A stretch of 64,000 bases of DNA. It comes from Blastobasis lacticolella (taxonomy: Eukaryota; Arthropoda; Insecta; Lepidoptera; Blastobasidae). The notes under the pieces are model-generated. The model saw only the letters and a list, made by a program, of their open reading frames with translations, was not told where the DNA came from and ran no database searches. The stretch's first letter is position 1, and every line of letters begins with the position of its first letter. The stretch is from assembly GCA_905147135.1 (NCBI GenBank), contig LR990045.1:11446173-11510172 (forward strand). The letters are read 5' to 3'. A program made the translations under genes and the position numbers. Below, piece after piece: positions 32,936 to 43,772 of this stretch.

Positions 32936-34142
32936 GTGTCTGTTATAGTCTCATTATTCTAACAACTTTCTGTGGCGCAACAGTTAGTAATTACTTACCA
33001 CAGGAAGTGTTATTACGTATACATTGAATCGTCCACGAACCTGATATCAACTCAGCGTTGGTATGACCCCAGGGACAAGGAAGAATAGCTGCTCCATTAG
33101 TTTCATGTTTTGACCCAGGAAGAAGGTTATGTTCTCCAAGACTTTGGAGTTCTTTTAATCCCTTGCCTTAATATAGATGTTTCCTAACCGAATATTATGG
33201 TCATGTAAAGTTAAATGAACAGTATCTATCTCCAGATTGTTAACATTTTTTAAATATAACTCTCCTCTTTTTTTTTAAAGATGGCACGCCGTATTTGAGG
33301 CGTATGCGAAAGAGTGACATCAAATAGGTTTAAGTGGAATAATGGGAGAGAGGGATGCCTTATAAAGGGACACCGACGGCTCCTACAAAAAAACTCCTCT
33401 AATATGAAACCTACAAGAACTTGGATACATTTTTGAACGTAATGTATCATTTGGATTTTATATCGGCGGTCTCAGGTGACAGTTTTGGGCTTTGGCGTAT
33501 TTGGGTTGATTTCCTATGCGGGCGGACCTCTCAAGCGAAAAGGTTAAAGGGGTCTCCCAGAATGGCGACAGAAATGTGGTCCCTCGGTGACCCCAATTTT
33601 GCCAAAATTTCATTTTCGAATTTATGTCGACGGCCTGTTATTATGACTACTTTACTTAGAGCGTTTCGGGACCAAGTTAATATTCAAATAAGTGTTGCGA
33701 TATTCCGAACGATTAAATTATACTGGCGCTCTGTTCTAAAATTTTACTTGAAGCTTCTATGGGGCGGCGTAATTGGAACTAGGAAGCACCTTTATATTTC
33801 GCTAGCGTTCTAATGGCCTCGACTTCGCTCCCGTAGTTAAGTTACACTTGTTGAGAAGTCAGAAGCGTTGTGTCCCCTATATTTATATATTTTCTAAATC
33901 AATTTCATTAGCTGACTGAAACCGAAGGATTGTCACCTTTTTGTTCAAGGTTTGTGGTGACAAACACGATGTGTGTATATGTGATGTGAAACCTATGTTG
34001 AAAATAATCTGTTATTTTGGTTTTGGAAGTGGTATCCATAGTCTCTGGCGAAGAAAATGTTACCCTTCTACCTTTACGGCAAATATACGAGGAACTAGTC
34101 AGTTACATACTGTCAGTAACACGTCGATACACACGACACTTA
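32936..34142. other. Unannotated stretch
   Basis: No gene recognised. A 130-codon open frame at 33421-33813 has no motif, no repeat and no splice context, and I treat it as chance. Confidence 0.4.
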
Positions 34143-34471
34143 AGGGCTGTTTCAAGTTGACAAGTTATTTAGTTTTTAAGTCCGGTCAACTTAAAGTCCG
34201 CGCGTAAACAGCTAAAGCAGTGGTAAGTAGGTAGTTGCTCATTTAAGTGTACAAATAAACTTTTCAATTTGTTTGCTATCATGCCGAGAACGCTGTTTAA
34301 GTTGTTTGGTTGTCTGTGATATTGTGGTTAGTACGAAGTAAAGCACTGGCTACTAATAAGTAAGTTAAGTAGTAACTTAACACTTAAACCGTGTAAACGA
34401 TTATTCACTAAATTTTAAGTTAAAATTAAGTTCCTCATTTAATCACTTGAACCGTGTAAACCGGCCATTAC
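34143..34471. mobile_element. Possible MITE with GGGCTGTTTCAAGTT-like ends
   Basis: The left end GGGCTGTTTCAAGTTGACAA is loosely complementary to CTTGAACCGTGTAAACCGGC at the right (34450-34471). Internal AAGTTAA-type motifs repeat. Weak. Confidence 0.25.
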
Positions 34472-34689
34472 CAACCGGCTTTATAGATCCCTGTGGAATT
34501 GAACCGGCTTTCCATAGTCTTGCATCGGTGGGAATAGGAAACAGTAAACCACCTGGCCGTCGGCCAAGAGGCTCCGAGTTGCATTAAAGGAATGCCGGCT
34601 ACAGAATCTCCGTGTATCGTACTGTACAGAAGACAGCGGCTCAACCCGCCTTGTTCAGGCTTTGGATTGTCTCCGATTTAATATTATTA

Positions 34690-35215
34690 TTCCATTTATT
34701 CACTTTGTCTTAAATTTAATTAAAAAACCTAAAACTTTAAAAATGATAGGTATTTCGCAACATAAGCATATTAAGCATATAATATATACAAAAAATTAAT
34801 ATTACAAAAAACCTAAACCTAGAATACTGCCAGCAACTGCACTTGTGTCCAACGTTTATCGAGTCTGTTCTTAAAAGAGTTCACCACTGAAGACAATAGG
34901 TGAAATTTTACATGCTATGACAGTTTGTGGTAGTTTGTTCCATGCATTCACTACCCAATTCGGCAAGTGACATCGTGGATTACTTGTAGTCAAAGAACGC
35001 AACAGTTTAGCGAGTATTCTCTCAGATTTTTGTTTGCGCATCCTTAGTGACGCTAGCTCATTTTATGCTGGTAGTGGGTAGGTTGCTATTCTGCTTTCAG
35101 TACGATATTAGAAGCTCAAAGTCTCGTGAGTGCAGCTGAAACTGATATTGTTTGTAGGTTATACGGGTGTACTACATGGGATGTTAGTGTTAACGTTGAA
35201 GTTCGAGTTTATATT
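34690..35215 (-). pseudogene. LINE 3' end relic (WNKLP type)
   Basis: Minus-strand frames recall VNAWNKLPQTVI near 34950-34920 and, after a shift, VNSFKNRLDKRWTQVQLL near 34890-34840, the close of a non-LTR ORF. Stops and a shift break it. The A-rich 3' region runs to about 34690. Confidence 0.55.
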
Positions 35216-35705
35216 GAACAAGGTTTTCCGCAATTTCATTTAAACTGACTGGAAAGAAAGCCCATACATTATTTTTTTATTTTTTTAGTGTTGTCTGTCT
35301 CATAACCTGGTGGTGATGTGAGCAGGCTTTAAAATATGTGATGTCATTACTAAATTTTGATTCGTTGCGAATTCCTCGTAACTGGAAATTTCAATCCATA
35401 AAAACCAGCAAATTAGAACCAACAAAAGCAATGATTCGGGAAAATGTATTTTACTCATTTTTCGCTCGAAATCGTATAATAATACGGTTAAGTTGTTGCA
35501 CAGTGAATAAAGCTCTTTAAGCGGTCTGAAGTAGAATATGTGGTCTTTATATTCCTACAAATAATTGGCTACTTTTCTTACAACGGTTTTTTCGTGGAAG
35601 TACTTACTCTCACCGGTACAAGTATCCGCCCACCTAATAATCGTGGGCACCCCATGTACTTCTAATACATTTCTGCGTTAGGTCTTAAACATCATTTATT
35701 TATTT
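35216..35705. other. Unannotated stretch
   Basis: No gene or clear repeat. Confidence 0.4.
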
Positions 35706-35815
35706 TTATCAGCCTGAATCATCCCACTGCTGGGCAAATACCTCCTACCTATTCTTCCATACTTGCCATCTTTTGCTATAGTTTACCAATCCCTGTCGAA
35801 AGCCAACAACTCGTC
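35706..35815 (-). mobile_element. RTE-type LINE 3' end fragment
   Basis: Minus strand has the GTATTTGCCCAGCAGTGGGA block and upstream GACAGGGATTGGTAAAC, the relative of GCCCAGCAGTGGACGTC at 12300. Confidence 0.5.
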
Positions 35816-36790
35816 TCATAACATCATAAAATAGTTAGTCAGGTTTTTGCGGTTTGATAGTCAATAAGGCAATTACCTCTGTTAAATTTAGAGGTCTTAT
35901 TTTTTATCAACGCGATCTTTTTACGCTAAACAGTATTTTTTTACACCTGAGATCCGTTCTCATGCTAATTTCAAACAATCGTTACAGATACAGGCAGTAT
36001 TTCGGATGTCTCTATGCGGACGGTACGAAATCCATCGGCTACAGCAATGTCTACTTACGTAATTCTTTCTGGGCTTTCTGAGCGCGGCTACACCTCCACC
36101 ATCGGTTATTATTATTAGTTAGTTAGGTTTTCGACAAAATATTATAATAATTTAGCTGCACCGTGTCTTCTTTGGCATTTCCGAGGTATATTGCAGTTGC
36201 TATGAAAATCCCCATAGTCACAACGTCTAATCTCGTCGAATGGGCTTACACTTTGGCATTATTAAGTCTGGGACGATATATTCGCGTCAAAAATCAGGTG
36301 CGCGCCCCAACAACGTCACGTATTCAATACGCCGCGCAAAGGTTTAATAAAACTGTCAGCCAGCATAGTTGGAGATTTATTTCACTCGACCCATTCGAAA
36401 AAGGACCTACTTGTTTTCTTTTCTCGAGCAGCGACTTTGGGAGAATTTCTTGAGAAGTTTGTTCATATGTAGAGGCCTAACGTAGGCACGTGTTTGCCGA
36501 CAAAGTTACTTACCGTAATTGTTTTACTGTGCCAAAAGTTCTTTCGAATGATAATTGTAAAACAATACCGTTGTTTGTTTAAGAGTAAACTTCGACATAC
36601 TTCGTTGCGTGGTTCGCTACAAACGAAATCAACACTTAAGAAAGTTACATTTTGTAATTGCTCGGAATTGAACCTTACGTGAACATATTTGCGCGTCGCA
36701 TCAACCAAATGACAATATCGTATATAAGCTCCGTGATTTTTTATTCTGTTTTGTCGAAAATAGATATTTAACTTCATCCCTACTTAATCC
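35816..36790. other. Unannotated stretch
   Basis: No gene recognised. Open frames of 96-104 codons on either strand (36163-36453, 36463-36777) lack motifs. Confidence 0.4.
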
Positions 36791-36794
36791 TTAA

Positions 36795-38315
36795 ATTAAA
36801 TCAAATCAAATCAAATAGTTTATTTGCAAGAATACAGTAGTTGATAATACAGTTCTTAAAATTAATACAGTGGTAAGTATTCAACTTGCATGCAAGTGTG
36901 CAAACATTGTGAATCTAAATAATTTGTCGTTCAAACTTTAAATTCTAGGTACTCTTTAACACTATAGAAACAATGGTGGAGCAACCAAGCAGTCAAGTCT
37001 TCAGGAAGATGGTTAAATAGAGCTACACACATGTGGCCAATATTCCTCTTATATATATCTTTGTAAGCAGTGGGCTGATATAACAAATTCATAATTTTCG
37101 GCCTAGTTTCTCTCTGTCTAACTTCCCGTAATGTCTTCCAGTTATCAGGGTTTGATGCAACAAAAACACAAACATCTCTGATGTACATACATGGAAGTGG
37201 TAAAATATTATATTTTTTTAAAAGAGCGTTTGCAACTATCGTCAGATTTGGCACCACAAATAGCCCGTATGCACTTTTTTTGCACTTTAATAGCTTTTTC
37301 CACGTCAACTGAGTTGCCCCAAAGAATCAATCCGTAACTCAGAACCGAAGACACGTAACCGTGGTAGGCTGTTAGTGCCGCCTCAGTAGAGATTGTCTGT
37401 CTTAATCTTTTAAGGGCAAACACAAAGCGGTTCAGCTTAGTACATACTAAATTGATGTGCTGTTTTCAATTTAGATGCTTGTCCATCATAAGACCTAGGA
37501 ACTTTATACCGTCTGCATTTTCCGCTATCTCATTGTCATGTCTTAACTGTATTATAATTTGATTAGAATTATACGATAAAAATTGAATTAATCTAGTTTT
37601 AGTCACATTTACTTGAAGATCATTTTCACCCATCCATTGAATTATGTCCTTAAATGCATTTTTTACATCAGATTCAAAGGAGACACTGTCTGTACACTGT
37701 ATCAGAACAGTTGTATCATCTGCAAACTGTAAACATCGGTGGAAAGTGGCAGCAGGTAGATGGTTTACATAGAGAAGGAATAATAGTGGGCCAAGCACAC
37801 TTCCCAGTGGAACACCCACTGCGTTAATTCTAAAGTTGGATCTGTAAGTTTGCTTAAATACAACACCATCCGAAGCATTCAGTTTAGTTATTTCCGTGCA
37901 TTGTTTTTTATCTTTTAGAAAACTAGCAATCCAATCGAGTGCTTTACCCCGAATTCCGCAATGTTCAAGTCTACGCAAAAGTATGGAATGATTTACGAAG
38001 TCAAATGCCTTGCTCATATCTAAAAATATCCCTACTATGGGAGTATTTCTGTTTAAACTTTCAGTTATAGTTCGTACTAAATCAAAACAAGCATGTGTTG
38101 TTGAAGTGCCCTTACGAAAACCATACTGTTCAGGTCGAAGTATTTTATATTTTATTAAAAACTCATTTATTCTGGATTGTATCGCCCGTTCAAAAATTTT
38201 TGACAGAATTGAAACCAAAGTAATTGGTCTAAAGTTTGCTGGATCTAGTGGATCTCCCTTTTTGAACAATGGCTTTACTATACTTATTTTAAGTTGTTCT
38301 GGAAAACGAGTTTAC
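36795..38315 (-). pseudogene. CR1/Jockey-type LINE reverse transcriptase, frameshifted
   Basis: 5'-truncated copy. Homology begins at FPEQLKISIVKPLFKKGD (about 38312) and continues as one frame to 37466 with NFRPITLVSILSKIFER, DMSKAFD and FADD. A shift near 37450 leads to LKRLRQTISTEAALTAYHGY and SVLSYGLILWGNS (37423-37208), and another near 37280 to a frame ending YSVKEYLEFKV at 36931. The normally invariant GVPQGS reads GVPLGS, and the adjoining YVND is YVNH. The (AAATC)n-like run at 36795-36815 is the 3' tail. Dead element, different family from 25653-28370. Confidence 0.85.
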
Positions 38316-38884
38316 GCACATATATTTAATAAAAAAATGTCTTAAAATATTATTTACTTAGAGAGTATTGTGTTAATGTTATTCTACAAAATTTCACACT
38401 TCTTCAATTTTCAGGCTCTGCCTGGCATTGTCGAGCACGGTCCGGTCGTGGTTGGCGTGGGGTGGGTTTGCTGCGGCTATAGGGTGGTCAGCGTGTCACT
38501 GTGTTTCCTTTCTACTTTCCTACCCGCCTCGTTTTTGACGATTGAAAGAGATATTTAATGTCCTAATCATTTTGAAAATATTTTGAATTTTAAATTAGAA
38601 TGCATGCTGTGGTCACTATTATGTAATTAATAACATAACTTGGCTAAGTAATTAATTGCTTAGCTAAGTTTGCTAAGTTAATGTAATGCTATATTACATA
38701 TTTATGTATCTGCGTATAAATAATTGTGTACGATCCTCAATAAATAGAAAAAATGATCCATCAACTTCAATTTAACGACGTCCCTGTCTACATGTTTTGG
38801 AAATCTCTAACGGCTTCACGGGGTAATAAAGAACAAAACTCAATTGATTCCCGCGGCTTTGACGTCAAAGCGCTTTTTTACGAT
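38316..38884. other. Unannotated stretch
   Basis: No gene accepted. A GC-rich patch at 38415-38550 follows a TTCAATTTTCAG acceptor-like site; see rejected items. Confidence 0.4.
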
Positions 38885-39245
38885 GTGGTGGGTAACACAT
38901 ATGCATAACGATACGCCCTTTTCCCGTAGGTGTAGGCGGGTATATACCACATTCATCTTCTTCCTTTTTAAACATTTCGCCGTCCAACTCTGGACATATG
39001 TCTCCCCCAGTCTCCTTCATCCCGATCGACAGAAAGTCTCCCTCATCCACATTTTCCCGGCCACCTTGGTGATGTCGTCGGACCATCTAGCCTTTGGTCT
39101 ATCAGGGTTTCTTGTATTCGTTCTTGGCCGCCATAAAGTTAATTTTTTACTCCAGCGTCCATCGAGCACCTCATGAGATGACCAGCCCACTGCCACTTTA
39201 ATCTGGCAACCCTATTCCCCACATCTGTTACCATACCACACTGGG
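38885..39245 (-). pseudogene. RTE-type LINE 3' end, second family
   Basis: Minus-strand frames read RLKWQWAGHLM near 39210-39175, then DGRWSKKLTLWRPRT and RPKARWSDDITKVAGKMWMR near 39160-39040, then ETYVQSW near 39005. Frameshifts and a stop break it. The motif order is the RTE C-terminus, but the sequence differs from 11697-12345, so this is a separate family. Confidence 0.7.
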
Positions 39246-39275
39246 GGCAGGTAACTATACACCGATATATTAAAA

Positions 39276-39472
39276 ACTAGTGGACCAGGCGCGACCTCGT
39301 TCCTACTCGTATACCTACTTTACCCTTATTACACTTTTTTTACTTATAAACCTTATTTTTGAATCACTCTATCTATTGTTGGAAATCGCATTAAAATCCG
39401 TTGTGTAGTTTAAAAGATCTTAGCGTACATAGGGATTGATGGCGGGAAGCGACTTTGTTTTATACTATGTAT
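39276..39472 (-). mobile_element. Helitron-like family H, complete copy
   Basis: Minus strand from TATCTATACATAGTATAAAA through CTACACAACGGATTTTAATG, GAGTGATTCAAAAATAAGG, to GGTCGCGCCTGGTCCACTAG at 39276. Both ends are intact, so this is the best reference copy for the family. Confidence 0.75.
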
Positions 39473-39477
39473 AGATA

Positions 39478-39730
39478 TGCTTGGACAAATTCAGCCCCGC
39501 CTAGCCCCAAAGTAAGCAAAGCTTGTGTTATGGGTTAAACTACTTATATACTTCTTTTATTAATTCATTTATTTCAGGCAACTGACGCCCATATTTATAA
39601 ATACAGAAACAACATAAATAAAAAATAAACTGATACAAAATACAGACAAAGATAAAACCTATACCCACATACAAATTATTATAAATTGTAAACTAATATA
39701 TAAAAATATTATTTATTAATGTCTTAAAAT
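39478..39730 (-). repeat. Dispersed repeat R3 and A-rich region
   Basis: GGACAAATTCAGCCCCGCCT and CCAAAGTAAGCAAAGCTTGT match R3; then a long AT-rich tract. Confidence 0.45.
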
Positions 39731-39740
39731 TAACTGACAC

Positions 39741-40019
39741 TTAATGTCGTTCGGCAGCACCGGAAATTCTGGGTCGCCCACGGAATCGCCGGTACACCAC
39801 ACCCTTCGGCCAATATTATTATTCCCTCATGAAGAAATCAAAATCTGCGGTGGGAACCAATGCCACGAACGAGTTGAACGTACGTTCATGGCTTGATTCC
39901 AAGAGCTGGACCCTTACGAGGTACTTCTTGGTTATGCGGATGTGCTCCTCCACGTCCTTTGCCGTCACGGTGCAATGAAGGCGCATACTTAATACATAAT
40001 AGCACCCAGACCGTAACAT
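39741..40019 (-). pseudogene. LINE ORF1-like C-terminal relic
   Basis: The minus strand encodes AKDVEEHIRITKKYLVRVQL then LESSHERTFNSFVALVPTAD and, after a one-frame shift near 39825, WPKGVVYRRFRGRP ending at TAA 39741. The layout (interaction helix, 'LESxHxRTFxSF' strand, 'WPxGVxxRRF' end) resembles ORF1 proteins of insect non-LTR elements with PHD or zinc knuckles upstream. Family assignment is inference. An AT-rich trailer follows directly. Confidence 0.45.
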
Positions 40020-40155
40020 TAATTAAATTTCATCATTTCATTAGTTGTGTTATGTTGATGAGAAATGACTTCGAGTGTAACTCTGGGTAGTGTGTCTACC
40101 CGTAGGCATGATAGCTGTAATGTGAGCGAAACGTCGGGTCAAAATTTCTTCTTCA

Positions 40156-40222
40156 TTCTATACATATTATAAAACAAAGTCCCTTCCCACCGTCTGTCCC
40201 TATGTGTCTATGTACGCTTATG
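40156..40222 (+). mobile_element. Helitron-like family H, 5' fragment
   Basis: CTATACATATTATAAAACAA, AGTCCCTTCCCACCGTCTGT, then stops at TGTACGCTTATGTA. Confidence 0.6.
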
Positions 40223-40262
40223 TACACCTGATGGAACTTGGTAACTGTCGCTTATAACACCT

Positions 40263-40550
40263 ACTTTTCATACATACATACATACATACATAAAGCTCAC
40301 GCCTGTGTCCCACAGGTGGGGTAGGCAGAGACTATGGACCGCCACTTTGCTCTGTCCTGACACAATTCCCTAGCCTCGCATATATCCACAACTCTTTTCA
40401 TACATCTTCTTTTATTCTTACCACTTCGGACCCCAGCTTTTTTGAGAACATTACTGATCTGATCAGTGAATGTTTTTCTAAGTCGTCCTCTAAAGGGCCG
40501 GTTTTCCAGATTCGCACTATATACCTCTTTCGTCAATTCCTGCCAGCGAA
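40263..40550 (-). pseudogene. LINE ORF end of the 'YPTCGTQA' family with (TATG)n tail
   Basis: On the minus strand 79 open codons: ENRPFRGRLRKTFTDQI near the start and RAKWRSIVSAYPTCGTQA at the end, stop about 40297. The (CATA)n run at 40270-40292 is the tail. Relatives: 29715, 51590 and 60890. A 5'-truncated non-LTR copy; clade not assigned. Confidence 0.6.
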
Positions 40551-40599
40551 TACCTGATTTAGGATGATGAATGATGATGCTGAAATAAATAATAAAATA

Positions 40600-40672
40600 A
40601 TAATAAATAAATATTCGTGGACAAATTCACACAGCGCCATCTAGCCCCAAACTAAGCAAAGCTTACTAACCT
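40600..40672 (-). repeat. Dispersed repeat R3 copy
   Basis: AATAAATATTCGTGGACAAA, TTCACACAGCGCCATCTAGC, CCCAAACTAAGCAAAGCTTA. Nearly the same as 60735-60795. Confidence 0.6.
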
Positions 40673-40921
40673 CTCACGATAAGCCTATGAAATATTTCAA
40701 CCACGTGATTAACAATGGATTTCAACTCTGACGCTATATTAGCGGAAGGCAGACAGGGAGCTAGACAGGCGTCAAGCTGACACGGGAAAGGTACAGCAGC
40801 TATGTCCATAACTTAAGGTTGCCTTGTGTGCTGGCTCTCGCCTCACGCGTTATGTTAACGCTAGCAGAAAAGGTTCCTGCTATGTTGATATGATTTTTTT
40901 AAACTCAAAATTTATTTAATA

Positions 40922-41138
40922 GCCTAAATTCAAAAAGCGTGAGAGCAAATCAAAGAAGAGTACATAGTACCTTATTTATGTACAATACGTATTGTACATA
41001 AATAAGGTCCATTTTTGTATCACGGCTTTTGAAAAGCGGAGCGACGCGTGACATATTATAAGTGACACAGAAATGGACTTTATTTGCAATACATTCCAAT
41101 TTGATTTGCTCTTAAGCTTATTGCTTCTGAATTTAGGC
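40922..41138. mobile_element. MITE family M3, copy 2, TA-flanked, with nested palindrome
   Basis: Ends GCCTAAATTC.. and ..GAATTTAGGC with TA on each side (40920-40921, 41139-41140). Inner inverted blocks GAGAGCAAATCAAA and TTTGATTTGCTCTTA. At 40970-41007 a perfect 38-bp palindrome (half CCTTATTTATGTACAATAC) sits inside. No coding. Confidence 0.7.
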
Positions 41139-41140
41139 TA

Positions 41141-41789
41141 CTGAATTTAGTCAAATATAATAAGCGCATTATTGAAATAGGATTAATTGATCTCTTATGA
41201 AACGTCAAAAAACTATCGAAAAAACAAAGGGGTATTTTAACGAGATCATCCAGGTAGGGGGTGACGCAAGTAGACCGGCTAGCGCGCACGAAAAGAATGC
41301 GCCCGCGAGGCACCGTGTACACTTAGCCGCATAATGAACGGACCACCCCGGCGAGTTTAAACAACTCAAGTGTCTCAACTCAGGCCTGAGAAGTCCATCC
41401 GTCCGCTTATTTTCCAAGGTCACGGGAATATTACCGCCCCTAAAGGAAACCGATACAATATTTCATCGTTCTCAGCTAGATTTTCGAGAAAAGATTTCGT
41501 AAAACAAATTCATCAACGGAAGTATCTCGCGGAGGCAACGTCTTGGCGCTGTCATATCACATTAAATGAACGACGGGCCCAAAAATGTTTACTTGCCTAC
41601 TCAGATTTAATTCGTACTCTAATATTTTTCCTGTTAAGGAAATTATTTTGTAAACACCGCGTAAATTAACTTAAGAGAGCTCCTCTGCGATTCAACCAAA
41701 GAGACGCCTTGACACTGTAGTCCTACGCAAGTCATAGAAAATGAGTAAGTGTATTCATTTTGAATGACTTGACAGTTAACTGTTTTACC
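41141..41789. other. Unannotated stretch
   Basis: No gene seen. Open frames near 41370-41669 are motif-free. Confidence 0.4.
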
Positions 41790-41968
41790 TAGTCATGAAT
41801 TTATCTATAGGTCTATCTGTCTGTATAATGCCTGTATGTATTTCTGCTAACTCCCCTCCTCCTAACTAAACCACGCAACGGATTTTGATGCGGTTTTCAG
41901 CGTCGATTAGAGAATTTCTTCCGGAAACCTTTCGCTCCGTGTGAAGCCGGTGCAAGTCGCTATTATAT
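41790..41968 (+). mobile_element. Helitron-like family H2 fragment
   Basis: ACCACGCAACGGATTTTGAT, GCGGTTTTCAGCGTCGATTA, and CCGTGTGAAGCCGGTGCAAG toward the 3' end. A divergent subfamily, also at 42500-42605 and 44270-44400. Confidence 0.45.
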
Positions 41969-42442
41969 GTTAAAACTGTTACGTGCGACGGCACAGGTCT
42001 CCCGTGTGCATAAGTAGACGGTAGTACACGGACGAATACTAATGAATAATACTATACAGGGTTCTACTACCGAACTCTCCAAGAGCCAAAGCCCCTATAA
42101 AAAAAACAGTACAAAAGCGAATCAATTTTACATTCACCTCACAGCTTTAATCAAGGGGAAGAGGGGTTCCCGTGAACTTGTCTAACTCCTGTAATTCGTC
42201 TTCATTGCTCAACTTGGGACCTGTTTAATAAAGCAACAACTTCGTATTGACAGAAACAATTACGTTGTTGTTTAAGTATTCATTGGAGCAGGGCCAGCTA
42301 ATTAGAGCCAGACCTGCTAGCTAGGACCTCTGTACACCAGATAAGGGACAGTAGCATAGCAATGTCGCGACCGGTTGTCATTTTGTGAAGTGGTCATCCT
42401 TGCATAGGATTGTGTTGTTTGTCTTATGTTGTTTGTCGTATT

Positions 42443-42605
42443 ATGTCCCGGTTGTGCACCCGTGCGGCATGCATGGCCCAGGGTCCACCTAGGATTTTGT
42501 TGATTTTCTGTTTGTTTATCCCCAAACTCTTAAACCACACAACGGATTTTGTTGCCGTTTTCACTATCATTTAGTGATAAGGAGGTTCCTTACATAATGT
42601 TTATA
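42443..42605. mobile_element. SINE family A tail scrap and Helitron-like H2 fragment
   Basis: 42443-42490 minus strand has the SINE A tail (GTCCCGGTTGTGCACCCGTG ... CCCAGGGTCC). 42500-42605 plus strand has AAACCACACAACGGATTTTG of subfamily H2. Confidence 0.45.
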
Positions 42606-42654
42606 TTATTCAAAAGATAGTGTTATCGACATGGTTATTTTGTTAACCTTGGCT

Positions 42655-42966
42655 TAAGTTTCTCGCAGTCTCATTGCGCGATCAATCAGAAATGGTCACC
42701 GACATTGCCTGAAGGACTGCCAGACTTAAGTGCCAGTGGGCAGGGCACATAACTCGCAGAACAGATGACCGATGGGCAGTAAAAAGCCGAGTAGCGACCA
42801 CGTACCGGAAGACGCAGCGCGGGTAGGCCCCCGTAAGCGCCAGGTGAATCGACAACCTGGTAAAGGTTGCAGGTACCGGATGGATGCGGATGGCCCAGGA
42901 CTAGCCTTTATGGAGATATCTAAGTTAGGCCTATGCCCAGCAGTGGGCGTCTTTTAGATGATATGA
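42655..42966 (+). pseudogene. RTE-type LINE 3' end, degenerate
   Basis: Parallel to 12020-12345: CGCGATCAATCAGAAATGG, AAGTGCCAGTGGGCAGGGCA, CATAACTCGCAGAACAGATG, CCAGGTGAATCGACAACCTG, CCTATGCCCAGCAGTGGGCG, ending GATGATATGAGG. Stops and small deletions throughout. Confidence 0.75.
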
Positions 42967-43349
42967 GGAACATAATTTTGGAAAATATTTGAATGGAAAT
43001 AGATTTCTTAAGGGAAAAGGGAAAACATTCCAGATTTCTCGTCATTTGTCGGTAGTATTAGTGATAAATATATCTGTGCCATCGCCATTAGCCTTCACTA
43101 ATGAGAGTAATTTTCTTTTTTTGCAGGTAAGCGTGACGTGCACGAAGATCTGGCGAAGAGAGGTACTTACTGAGTCCTAAATGTCGTGGATATACCATTT
43201 ATCCGTTTTTATCACCGTGCTGAAAATTAAAATGTTTGTAAAGCAAAATTGTTTACTACTTTTATGATCCAGAGACATGATCAAACAAAACTTACCCCAA
43301 ACACCGACAAGTGGCATGACGTCCTTTCAAAATTTCGTCCCACACGGTC
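42967..43349. other. Unannotated stretch
   Basis: TTTTTTTGCAGGTAAGCG at 43118-43135 joins an acceptor-like and a donor-like site, but no coding exon is convincing. Confidence 0.35.
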
Positions 43350-43510
43350 AGTTTGTAATAAGAATAAGAATAAGAATAAGAAATATTTATTTACACAAAC
43401 AGAAACACCACAACACAAAAATTTGGAAAACACGACATTTAGTAACACAGAAGAAAAGCAAAAGTACATAAAAATTAACAAAAAGCACATAAAAGCAGAA
43501 GCAAATGAAA
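43350..43510 (-). mobile_element. LINE 3' tail with (TTATTC)n
   Basis: Four AATAAG units (43358-43383) read as a (CTTATT)n tail on the minus strand, followed by an A-rich UTR. Usual for CR1-like LINE ends. Confidence 0.5.
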
Positions 43511-43639
43511 GCTAGCACAGTGTCGATGCGTATAGTAGTAGATAAGTGGTGTGTGTTAGTAGTGTATGTAATGCATGTGCAAAAGGGACCTCACTCAGCA
43601 TTTTGGCTTGATCAAGCCTATTTTCATCGTGCTCAAGCG

Positions 43640-43740
43640 GCCGGATGATCAGATCGTTATAAGGAATGGAATGCGCTGCCTTCGAATAAAGTCCTCGTAC
43701 ATTACAACCTGGATATTTTCAAGGCTTGGTTTTAGGCCAT
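43640..43740 (+). pseudogene. LINE C-terminal scrap
   Basis: Reads EWNALPSNKVLVHYNLDIF then KAWF, the 'WN.LP..V...YN.D.FK' closing motif also present at 20990-21060. Confidence 0.5.
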
Positions 43741-43772
43741 GAGCACGACCGACACATTGGTACCGAGTTGTC

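Noticed and set aside
33421..33813. 130-codon open frame, plus strand
   Set aside because: No domain, no splice context, AT-rich region; length is within chance for 64 kb in six frames.
34143..34471. Possible full MITE with CACGGTTCAAGTG-type ends
   Set aside because: Kept only as a weak feature: the terminal match is too poor and no target duplication was found, so no finding is claimed.
38415..38558. Possible exon after a TTCAATTTTCAG acceptor-like site, 47 codons
   Set aside because: The peptide is low in charged residues and unlike a protein end; it adjoins the LINE truncation point and lacks other support.
40264..40292. Direct repeats resembling a short tandem array or CRISPR-like array (also 29762 and 54050)
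   Set aside because: Simple CATA, TGTA or AATAC runs at LINE 3' ends; no spacers, and the genome is eukaryotic.
43118..43180. Micro-exon between TTTGCAG and a donor-like GGTACTTAC
   Set aside because: Acceptor and GTAAGC overlap, the reading frame is short, and no partner exons are visible.
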